A DNA stretch of 64,000 nt from Dysidea avara (Eukaryota > Porifera > Demospongiae > Dictyoceratida > Dysideidae), in contig NC_089275.1 of NCBI RefSeq assembly GCF_963678975.1, positions 14,043,682 through 14,107,681 of the forward strand, given 5' to 3'. Position numbers and translations under genes: made by a program. This document shows positions 1-9,910 of the stretch, one piece after another (the first letter of the stretch is position 1; every line of letters begins with the position of its first letter). The notes under the pieces were generated by a model, which made no database searches, had not been told where the DNA came from, and was given only the letters and a program-made list of their open reading frames with translations.

Positions 1-934
1 TCTGGCATGTGTGTGTGCTGATGTGTCCTACCTGGCATGTGTGTGTGTTGATGTGTCCTATCTGGCATGTGTGTGTGCTGATGTGTCCTACCTGGCATGC
101 GTGTGTGCTGATGTGTCCTACCTGGCATGTGTGTGTGTTGATGTGTCCTATCTGGCATGTGTGTGTGCTGATGTGTCCTACCTGGCATGTGTGTGTGCTG
201 ATGTGTCCTACCTGGCATGTGTGTGTGTTGATGTGTCCTATCTGGCATGTGTGTGTGCTGATGTGTCCTACCTGGCATGTGTGTGTGCTGATGTGTCCTA
301 TCTGGCATGTGTGTGTGTTGATGTGTCCTATCTGGCATGTGTGTGTGTTGATGTGTCCTATCTGGCATGTGTGTGTGTTGATGTGTCCTATCTGGCGTGT
401 GTGTGTGTTGATGTGTCCTATCTGGCATGTGTGTGTGCTGATGTGTCCTATCTGGCATGTGTGTGTGTTGATGTGTCCTATCTGGCATGTGTGTGTTTTG
501 ATGTGTCCTATCTGGCATGTGTGTGTGATGATGTGTCCTATCTGGCATGTGTGTGTGTTGATGTGTCCTATCTGGCATGTGTGTGTGTTGATGTGTCCTA
601 TCTGGCATGTGTGTGTGTTGATGTGTCCTATCTGGCATGTGTGTGTGCTGATGTGTCCTATCTGGCATGTGTGTGTGTTGATGTGTCCTATCTGGCGTGT
701 GTGTGTGTTGATGTGTCCTATCTGGCATGTGTGTGTGCTGATGTGTCCTATCTGGCATGTGTGTGTGTTGATGTGTCCTATCTGGCATGTGTGTGTTTTG
801 ATGTGTCCTATCTGGCATGTGTGTGTGTTGATGTGTCCTATCTGGCATGTGTGTGTGTTGATGCGTCCTACCTGGCATGTGTGTGTACTGATGTGTCCTA
901 TCCAGCACGTGTGCGTGCTGATGCGTCTTGTCCA

Positions 935-970
<36 letters not shown>

Positions 971-1010
971 ATGTGTCCTATCCAACATGTGTCTGTGCCG
1001 ATGTGTCCTC
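1..1010. repeat. 30-bp GT-rich minisatellite array
   Basis: About 32 tandem copies of a 30-bp unit (core tctggcatgtgtgtgtgttg followed by atgtgtccta) run in exact register to about 930, then decay into a GT run and a degenerate tail. Units differ mainly by T/C at the first base and T/C/A at the base before the second 'tgatgtg'. The array is cut by the left edge of the window. Both long plus-strand open frames here exist only because 30 is divisible by 3 and the unit lacks stops, so I do not call a protein. Confidence 0.97.
938..968. repeat. (GT)n microsatellite at the end of the minisatellite
   Basis: An uninterrupted GT run sits where the 30-bp units decay. It looks like an expansion of the GTGTGTGT core of the unit. 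Confidence 0.9.
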
Positions 1011-1264
1011 CTTAGTTGAACCATTTGCAAAAATACTGAGTCACAGTGTGATGGTTGGGTGGCTGAGAGCCTCACATAGTGAGGACATCATGCAGGTATG
1101 CATGGAGAAGATCTAAGTGCATGTGTGCAACATGTAATATTAGTGTATGTATGCTCATATAAGTTGGCTGATTATTAGCATGTTGCAAGTGAATGCACAC
1201 CATTTATATGTCTTCAGTCAGTTGTAGCTTGAGACTAGCATTCAAGCATAATTAGTTATGCTCC
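1011..1264. other. Unassigned intergenic sequence
   Basis: No coding potential, recognised repeat or RNA gene seen. Only short chance open frames are present. Confidence 0.5.
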
Positions 1265-3424
1265 AATAGAGCAGTCAAGGGCACTATTCAGTGGACTGAA
1301 ACATGCACTGGACTCAGGTGACCGGACTGGACTAGACTACTGGACTGACATATATATTTTTGATTTTTACACATTCTGTGATTGGATTTACTGAGTCTCA
1401 CTAGTTAGGGAACATACTAAATGCTGAATACAAGCACTGGAATATCTGAAAACTGTCTTAATAGCTACTTGTGTTTTCTATGTACTGTATGTTGTGCAAT
1501 GATGGTGATAATTAACTAGCACTTATCTGCTGCAGGAAATTAATGTGATTGCCTTAGTTAGCTAGCAATTACAAAATAATTTTCAAGTTGATCATGTTCT
1601 TATAGAATCCTTTTAGAGCAAAGCGAGGTAGTCTTGTGTGGCCAGACCTGTATTTCAATGCAGGAGCATACTAATCAATCACTGCCTCGTTGAAAAAATC
1701 TCTAATTGGTAAGCTCCCATGCTGAAGTAGAAGTCAGGCACCTCTTGCTACTAAAGCTCACATCTCAAAGGAGTGTCATCACTTATTAACTACTGTTGTT
1801 ACATTCCCTTTAACATTACTATACACCATGATTAGGAGTAAGTGCTGTATAGTGATGTATAACAAACAGTAGAAAAAATCTGATTGACTATATGAGACAG
1901 TTTTCACATAATCCACTGCTCATATTCAGTGTTTAGTAGTGCATTGCAGCTTCCCTGAGTGCCCTTAACTATCAAGACTCAGTAAATCCAACCCAGGAGC
2001 AGATTTAGGATTTTTTGAAGGGGGGGGGGGGGCTAAGCTGGACAGGGACATAGGTAACTAGGGGGGTTTGGGGGCATGCCCCCCCCCCCCCCCCCCAGGA
2101 AAATTTTGGAAATGAGGCCCTCTAAAGGTGAATCTGAGAGTATTTTTAGTAGTCTTTCGGTGGAAAATAATGGAATTTCAGTTTATCATATATCATTCAA
2201 ATTTTACTTTTCCATTAAATCAAGACTGTTTGCAATATGCACTGAGTATAGCTATCATGCATGCTGATAATATTTTCAGTTATAGCTACCAAGCATTTAG
2301 GTATAGCTAGCTCAGGGGCAGATTTAGGGGGGGCTGTAGTCCCCCCTTTCCTTTCTAAGTTAGTACTTGGCCAATAAAACCCTAAATCTTCTGTGTATCA
2401 AAAGCAGACTTATTTCAGGAACTATGCATCACTACCAACACAAATAATGTCTATGTAACTATACCTATTGTTCAACTCTGTTCCAGGAGAGTATAGCTTC
2501 CTTTTCCTCAAGAGTTCTTCAAGAAAAGGTTTCGATTGTGGGTTGCATCTTTAGTTACAAAAGTTTTAATTGTGGGTTTTGTTTTATTCAGATAATTAGC
2601 AGTGTTTTCCACTATGGCTATAAGAGGTGATTAGTTTTTTTATATATTATTCAAAAAGTGTTACTTGAATTGGTTTAATTGGTTAGAGTTATCAGCTTCA
2701 GTATAACATGTATGTAGTTACCAACTCAGCCATTTAGCAAACAGTAGTCTTTTGGTATTTTACAAGTTTATAAGGCAGCTATAGCACTTTTGTCTATGAA
2801 TGTTAAATTTGTATCAGTTACCTTTTGATATGATCCCATGCTGTGGGTTTTGGCGCTGGTATTTGTAGCTAGCTATAGATCAGTCTTCATAACCCAGCAG
2901 ATCTAGAAATAAGTTGACTATCACAACAGCAAATTCAGAAACCCCATAAATGCAAATATAGTTGCACTTTGCTAAGGATTTCCAGTGGACTAGCTAATAG
3001 CTACTAGTACCCTTCACTGCATTCTGCTTTTCAGTACACTTTATTATTGGTGTTAAGGCTAACAAAATGTGGCTAGACTAGGAAGCATGCATATTAATAA
3101 TTGTGATGTTCAACACCACTACTACTTAGCTATACAATCATGCAGACTGCAAAATCATCACAGTCAAACTTGTGTAGTTTGTAGTCATAGTCACCCAATG
3201 TTGATGAATCCCAGATGGTCTTTAGAAGATGATGGCCTAGCATTCCATAAAGAGAGTCTGCCTTGAATTTGATGCTGAGGCTGGGGTAAGCATATTCCAC
3301 AATTCTTCCAACTTCATGATGTGTGAAATAATTTACTCCTTCCAGTGGGATACAGCATTATTTTTATCAGTAAGTTAGACATTTGAGGCTGTTGAAGAGG
3401 AGCTGATGCTTTATGATATATACT
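1265..3424. repeat. Left arm of a large interrupted inverted repeat
   Basis: Three blocks match the reverse complement of 6957-8055: block X at 1265-1383 (near 7965-8055), block A at about 1996-2305 (near 6957-7378) and block B at 2306-3424 (near 7380-7960). The order differs: the left arm reads X-A-B, while the reverse complement of the right arm reads X-B-A. So block A was probably inserted or moved independently. The left arm also carries extra sequence at 1382-1991 and roughly 2640-2960 that the right arm lacks. Poly-G and poly-C runs (2020-2032, 2078-2096) mark transposon-like ends. Confidence 0.8.
1382..1991. mobile_element. Non-autonomous TIR element (about 610 bp)
   Basis: The ends are perfect 17-bp inverted repeats: ttggatttactgagtct at 1382-1398 and its complement at 1975-1991. 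The matching place in the other arm of the large inverted repeat (near 7965) lacks this block, which supports a discrete insertion. No transposase frame is present. The superfamily is not assigned. Confidence 0.7.
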
Positions 3425-3426
3425 AT

Positions 3427-3741
3427 CTAATCCAAAACAGCCAAGCTGTAAAAAAGTGTGCGGCCCTCAGAAAGGCTATGGTGAAAAAAGATGTGAAATC
3501 CAAGGTGGCGGCCAAGAAATGGCTGTGATGGTAGGTTAATGGTAAAAATTTTAATAACGACAATTCAGGTGAATTTTTGTGCCGCTTCACAAAATTTACC
3601 TGAATTGTCATTATTAAAATTTTTACCATTAACCTACCATCACAGCCATTTCTTGGCCGCCACCTTGGATTTCACATCTTTTTTCACCATAGCCTTTCTG
3701 AGGGCCGCACACTTTTTTACAGCTTGGCTGTTTTGGATTAG
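3427..3741. repeat. Near-perfect foldback, arms about 150 bp
   Basis: The sequence from 3427 to about 3575 is repeated as its reverse complement ending at 3741, with only two or three differences, around a loop of a few bases near 3584. The right arm continues into a tail (3742-3806) holding a small GGCC hairpin. A diverged relative with the same layout lies at 62704-62975. Small open frames on both strands simply encode the same translated arm. Confidence 0.9.
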
Positions 3742-3806
3742 ATTTCATTTCTTTTTGTATTTGTATACCCCAAAGCCGGCCCATAGGCCAGCTTTGGGAC
3801 TTTTTT
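3742..3806. repeat. 3' tail of the foldback element with a GC-rich hairpin
   Basis: Contains ccaaagccggcc, then about five bases, then gccagctttgg, an 11-bp stem. Similar sequence follows the related element at 62915-62975, so the tail belongs to the element family and not to local sequence. Confidence 0.6.
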
Positions 3807-3914
3807 AACCTATATTTTTTTTCTTTACTACAGGAAGAAGAAAAGATGAAGTAAATGTCCTTTAAATATTTTATCAGTAAATGTACAAATTATATATATA
3901 TATATAATACATAT

Positions 3915-4019
3915 GTGACCGGATTTGCGAAAAGGGGCCTTCCACACACATCCAATTTGCCAACTTTGACAATTGATAACTTCAGATTGGAAAGAGCTAT
4001 TGCCTTGAAATTTGGGCAG
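3915..4019. mobile_element. GTGACCGG-ended terminal sequence of a composite element
   Basis: Starts gtgaccggatttgcgaaa and continues with ccacacacatccaa. These are the terminal sequences of the family also seen at 30723-30959, 31446-31679, 38472-38495 and 52384-53016. Here it forms the left end of a roughly 3 kb composite block whose interior is a tandem array. Confidence 0.6.
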
Positions 4020-6060
4020 TGGTGATTTCTTTGCAGCTGAACTCTCTACATGATGGTTTCTTTGTAGCTGAACTCTCTACAAGGTAATTTCTTCTAGCTG
4101 ATCTCTCTACAGGGTGATTTGTTTGTAGCTGAATTCTGTACAGGTGATTTGTTTGCAGCTGAGCTCTTTAAAGAATGGTTTCTTTGTAGCTGAACTCTCT
4201 ACAAGATAACTTTTCTAGCTGATGTCTCTACAAGGTGACTAGTTTGTAGCTGAATTCTCTACATGGTGGTTTCTTTGTAACTGAACTTTCTACAAGGTGA
4301 CTTCTTCTAGCTGATCTTTCAATAGGGTGATTTGTTTGTAGCTTCACTCTCTACAAGGTAACTTCTTCTAACTGATCTCTCTACAGGGAGATTTGTTTGT
4401 AGCTGAACTCTCTACAGGTGATTTGTTTGAAGCTGAACTTTCTAAATGATGGTTTCTTTGTAGCTGAACTCTCTACAAGTTAACTTCTTCTAGCTGATCT
4501 CTCTACAGGGTGATTTGTTTGTAGCTGAATTCTGTACAGGTGGTTTGTTTGCAGCTGAGCTCTTTACAGAATGGTTTCTTTGTAGCTGAACTCTCTAAAA
4601 GGTAACTTCTTCTAACTGATCTTTCTACAGGGCAATTTGTTTGTGGCTGAATTTTCTACAGGGTGATTTCTTTGCAGCTGAACTCTCTACTTGGTGGTTT
4701 CTTTGTAGCTGAACTATGTACAAGGTAATTTCTTCTAGCTGACCTCTCTACAGGGTGATTTGTTTGTAACTGAATTCTGTACAGGTGATTTGTTTGCAGC
4801 TGAGCTCTAAACAGAATGGTTTCTTTGTAGCTGAACTCTCTACAAGGTAACTTTTCTAGCTGATGTCTCTACAAGGTGACTAGTTTGTAGCTGAACTCTC
4901 TACATGGTGGTTTCTTTGTAACTGAACTTTCTACAAGGTGACTTCTTCTAGCTGATCTTTCTACAGGGTGATTTGTTTGTAGTGAACTCTCTACAAGGTA
5001 ACTTCTTCTAGCTGATCTCTCTACAGGGCAATTTGTTTGAAGCTGAACTCTCTAAATGATGGTTTCTTTGTAGCTGAACTCTCTACAAGTTAACTTCTTC
5101 TAGCTGATCTCTCTACAGGGTGATTTGTTTGTAGCTGAATTCTGTATAGGTGATTTGTTTGCAGCTGAGCTCTTTAAATAATGGTTTCTTTGTAGCTGAA
5201 CTATCTACAAGATAGCTTCTTCTAGCTGATCTCTCTACATGGTGATTTGTTTGTAGCTGAATTCTGTATAGGTGATTTGTTTGCAGCTGAGTTCTTTAAA
5301 TAATGGTTTCTTTGTAGCTGAACTCGCTCAAGGTAACTTCTTCTAGCTGATGTCTTTACAGGGTCACTAGTTTGTAGCTGAATTCTCTACATGGTGGTTT
5401 CTTTGTAACTTAACTCTCTACAAGGTAACTTTTTCTAGCTCATCTTTCTACAGGGTGATTTATTTGTATCTGAATTCTGTACAGGTGATTTGTTTGCAGC
5501 TGAGCTCTTTAAAAAATGGTTTCTTTGTAGCTGAACTCTCTACAAGGTAACTTCTTCTAGCTGATGTCTCTACAAGGTCACTAGTTTGTAGCTGAGCTCT
5601 CTACATGGTGGTTTCTTTGTAACTGAACTCTCTACAAGGTGACCTCTTCTAGCTGATCTTTCTACAGGGTTATTTGTGTGAAGCTGAACTCTCTACAAGG
5701 TAGCTGATCTCTCTACAGGGAGATTTGTTTGTAGCTGAACTCTCTACATGATGGTTTCTTTGTAGCTGAACTCTCTACAAGGTAATTTCTTCTAGCTAAT
5801 CTCTCTACAGGTAGATTTGTTTGTAGCTGAACTCTCTACATGATGGTTTCTTTGTAGCTGAACTCTCTGCAAGGTAACTTCTTCTATTGATCTCTTCACA
5901 GGGCGATTTGTTTGTAGCTGAACTCTCTACATGGTGGTTTCTTTGTAGCTGAACTCTACAAGGTGATTTTTTCTAGCTGAACTATCTCTTTCCATAGTTG
6001 CATGAACTCCCTACAAGGTAACTTCTTCTAGCTGATCTCTCTACAGGGTGACTTGTGTGT
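4020..6060. repeat. Tandem array of about 31-bp units (about 2 kb)
   Basis: Degenerate units share the core tagctgaactctctaca. Successive units alternate between the flavours gtgatttgtttgtagctga, gtaacttcttctagctgat and atggtttctttgtagctga, giving a higher-order period of several units (about 125-155 bp). No unit is coding. The array grades into unique-looking sequence near 6060. Confidence 0.92.
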
Positions 6061-6956
6061 AGCTGATCTCTATACAGGTTTCTTATTTCTAGCTGATCTC
6101 TTGAATTCTCTTCAGGGTGACTGCTCTATTAGGATGACTGCTCTATTAGAGTATCTCGATCTCGCACTTGCTGCACCAAGTTGGATTTCGTGTTATAACT
6201 CCGTGGCTTTAAGTCTGATTCTTCTACACCATTGATGAGCCTTTCTAAGATGATTACTCCATCTGTATAACGATTTTCAAAGCATTACCCCAAGCGGTTT
6301 ATCTGGTAGGCGTGGCAAGCAGTCGTTTTTTTATTAGCTAATCTCGATTGCGTAATTGTTACACACTGTTGGTTTTTTCGTTGTATCTTCCTGTTTTTTA
6401 ACTCGATTTCTTTCAAACCACAAAAGGTTTGAGGTTCAATAGTTAACCTATTCACCCACCGATTTTCAGCTTCTTCCCATACGCGGTTTACCCTGTAGGC
6501 GTGACAACATATTGGTGTTATTTTTCGTGAATAATCGCTCATAACTCTTTGGCTGTTTATCGTATTCCAGCCAAAGTTGGTACCGAGATGCGCCTTTATA
6601 TCCCCCTTCTGTGTGCCAAATTTCAAGGCAATCGGATATGGCGTTCGAGTTTTATAGCAGTTTTTGTAAGTGTGCGACAAGAAAAGAAAAATAAGAAGAA
6701 AAAAAAACCGAAGAAACTGAGCCAATTTTTGAAGTCGCATATCTCGGGAACGCGCTAAGCGATTTCGCTCAAATTTGGAATGTGGAGTGCTGCAGTTGGG
6801 GGGCATGTCCACAGCAAAAATCGTCTTGTTTCATCAAGGAAGCACAGAGCTACGGAGGTGCGAAAATTGCGTTTTCTTTCTTCCTGTCAATATACTCACG
6901 GGTGTTACGCGCCGGCTTCTTGGGCCGCACGACACACTACCGTGTGTCTTGATATA
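6061..6956. mobile_element. Right part of the composite element (unclassified)
   Basis: A less AT-rich block follows the array. It holds two related sub-blocks, near 6291-6325 and 6481-6510 (gcggtttatctggtaggcgt versus gcggtttaccctgtaggcgt), and ends in ccgcacgacacactaccgtg followed by tgtcttgatat. A diverged copy of this ending lies at 63260-63405, so it is a repeat family. Open frames here (for example 6285-6812 minus) show no recognisable domain and I do not call them genes. Confidence 0.6.
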
Positions 6957-8055
6957 GCTAACTATATCTAAATGCTTGGTAGCTACAAATGAAAAAATTA
7001 TCATGTATGCATGATAGATATACTCATCAATGCATATTGCAATCAGTCCTGATTAAATGGAAGTGTTTTGATAAACTGAAATTCCACTGAAAAACTGTTT
7101 AAAACACTCTCAGACTCACCTTTAGAGGACTTAATTTTCAAAAGTATCCCGGGGGGGTGCCCTCAGACCCCCCTAGGTTGTCATGCTTCACATGCTAGTG
7201 TGCTTTGCACACTAATGTAGTCACTATTCCAAATAGCTAATTTGACCATGGATACTGCATGAATCTTACCACTAGGGCCTTGTGAGAAGGATTGGTATCT
7301 TCTAATGTCTGGCTAGTTACCTATGTCCCTGTCCAGCTTAGCCCCCCCCTTTCAAAAATTCCTAGATCCGCCTCTGTAGCTATATGCCATAATGCATCAG
7401 CTCCTCTTAGCCATGCTCTAATCAGCTAAATCTGTCTGGCAGAAACATGTATAGCGAAGTAGTAGTGGTGTTGAACATCACAATTATTAGTATGCATGCT
7501 CCTAATTAGCCTCGTGACACTTTGTTAGCCATAACACCAATAAAGTGAACTGAAAAGCAGAATGAAGTAGTAGCTATTAGCTAGTCCACTGAAATCATTT
7601 TAAATCACACTAATCACCTCTTATAGCCATAGTGGAAAGCACTGCTAATCATCTGAATAAAACAAAACCCACAATTACAACTTTTGTAACTGGAGATGCA
7701 ACCCACAATCGAACTTGTTTTGAAGAACTCTTGTGGAAAAGGAAGCTATATTCCCCTACAACAGAATTGAACAATAGGTATAGTTACATAGACATTATTT
7801 GTGTTGGTAGTGATGCATAGTTCCTGAAATAAGTCTGCTTTTGATACACATAGGAGATTTAGGGTTTTATAGGCCAAGTACTAACTTAGAAAGGAAAGGG
7901 ACGGGGAGGGGGGGGCTATAGCTCCCTTAGCGCCCCCCCCCCCCTAACTCCGCCCCTGCAACCATAGAATGTGTCAAACTAAAAAGATGTGTCAGTCCAA
8001 TAGTCCATTCCAGTCCAGTCCCCACTGAATAGTAATGCCCGCAGTCAATAGAACA
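6957..8055. repeat. Right arm of the large inverted repeat
   Basis: Reverse-complement match to parts of 1265-3424. Block A' is at 6957-7378, B' at 7380-7960 and X' at 7965-8055. Poly-G/C tracts at 7150-7165, 7343-7350 and 7908-7946 lie next to cagatccgcctc- or ccgcccctg-type ends, as in other CAGGGG-ended elements of this window. Confidence 0.8.
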
Positions 8056-9689
8056 TTGTTATAGTATTTATTTTGCTGAAACGTATTGGATTTCAGGGGT
8101 TTTCATCAGAAATTTGTATCTGTGTGATATACTTTGTGTAATCTTTACAGCTTTTTTCCTGGATTCTGTGTGATATAATTACATTATTGAGCTACATGTA
8201 GCTACTTTATGATAGCAATCTGTTGAGTATTGAACCATGAAGTTCTCCAAATGGTTGAATGCTGCACACTCATACCCCACATCTGGTGGAAACACAGTGG
8301 TCAAGCTACCATGTGAATCTTATGGTGAAGACATGCATCAGTAACTGAAGGTCTTGAATAGACCCATGCACCTTTTTAATGCCAGATTGTAGTAAACTAA
8401 CGTTTAGGCTGAATGTTCTGGTAAGTGTTTGATCTGTTAGAGTATCTCATGATCAATCTCATGCATTTTCAATGATCGATACAAAACTTGTTACAAAAAA
8501 TTCTACTGTTCACAACAAGATGTATGGATTGGTTAATGAGTACAATTGCTGCCTTTTAGCTTCATCTTAGTTTGGGATAAATGATGGAGCACTGCATCGA
8601 TCTCCACTTAATATATTTCTCTACTTCTGGAAATTTGATCCATATAGTTAAGCACAGTATATATGTAGTACAGTGCATATTATAAAGGATTTCAAATAGT
8701 CCATGCAAGTGAAATGTAGATAGTACACTACAACCTACTGTATCAACGAAAAATGAGGTTTCATAAGGAGATAATGACTTTAAAAGCCTAGTCCTTTTAG
8801 GTGACCTAGCTGTTTTGATAAAGTCATGGAACAGATGTTTGGAACCTAGCTATTATTACAATGTGAACAGATGGTCTTTGTGAAGAGGGTGGTCTATATA
8901 AAAGGTGACCATAAAGTGGTCTTATAAGGTCTGTATGCCTTAAGCAATCTTAGAAATCTTATTATTACAATGTGGTCTTTGTATGAAAGTGGTCTTTATA
9001 AGAAGGTGGTCTTAAAGAGGTGGCCAATAATCAAGGGTTTTACTCTAGGGTACATTTATATGATTTGACCATTTGGCCATTTCCACTTTCCGTTTCCATT
9101 TCCACTGTTTCCAATAGCCCATTTATACGTAGCAGCTTATTAGCTATGTCAAATTTTTAAATTATCTAACTCAATGGTTCATTAGAATTACTGATAAGGC
9201 TACACACCACTGCTTTATAATTATTTTTGTGTGTGAAGAGAATGTACAGAAAAGCACACAAGGCTACAAATAGAATAGCTAAGTATGTGAATCTTTTCCA
9301 CTGATAACAATTTACAGTATGGCAAAAATCTACCCAATTTTCCCATCATACTGTGAAGTATGAACTGTAATTTCTTTATTTATGTTTTTCATGATAAAAA
9401 TTTTTGTGTAACAATATTTTTGTATGATTTATGCGAATGACTGCTCTATTAGAGTAGCTAGTTCGATTTTACATAAAAATTTTCATGTAATACAAGTTTT
9501 GCAATTGCGCACAAAAAAAAAAACAATGAAAAAATACAGTAATTTTGAATCTCAGTTTTCTTTAAAATGCTCATTTTTGCCTTCCCTATAATATTTTTCT
9601 ATGAAATATGAATCCCATTTTTCTTTTCAGACTCATTATATTCTTTTAGTTACTACTGAATTGATCAATTTACTCATAAATACATAAAA
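8056..9689. other. Flank downstream of gene A, no gene seen
   Basis: AT-rich sequence with no coding potential. Short repeats of the type ggtggtcttt occur at 8865-9040, and one copy of the dispersed CTCTATTAGAG motif lies at 9439-9456. Poly-A at about 9513-9525. Confidence 0.6.
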
Positions 9690-9695
9690 TTTAAT
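9690..9695 (-). terminator. Possible variant polyadenylation signal of gene A
   Basis: ATTAAA on the minus strand, about 215 bases past the gene A stop codon. No canonical AATAAA occurs closer. A weak call; the next AATAAA (plus tttatt near 9375) would give a 3' UTR of about 530 bases. Confidence 0.25.
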
Positions 9696-9910
9696 GTTTG
9701 TCAACACAACAATTGTTCAGCAAAATAATCATAATAAATTATGATTAAATAAATAAATTTATATTTGCATCAGCAGTGCAAGATACAGAAGGGTATTTGC
9801 AAACAAAGTATCAAATAATAATAAATAAGATATTTAAGCAAAACTGTGTGTATAGTAAAGTTGTGTGTAATATTTCTGTGACATCAGATATCCACACATT
9901 TCTCAGTGAT

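Noticed and set aside
1..930. CRISPR-like regular repeats
   Set aside because: Units are contiguous with no unique spacers, and the rest of the window is clearly animal nuclear DNA with introns.
9..1015. Two overlapping plus-strand open frames of about 320 residues with decapeptide repeats
   Set aside because: They are translations of a 30-bp minisatellite whose unit lacks stops in several frames. No start context, no domain, and the array is non-coding GT-rich DNA.
3423..3808. Two small opposite-strand frames giving nearly the same peptide
   Set aside because: Both are the two arms of a foldback read outward; an artefact of the inverted repeat.
6285..6812. 175-codon minus-strand frame
   Set aside because: Lies in a repeated element; internal peptide repeats come from duplicated DNA blocks and no domain is recognisable.
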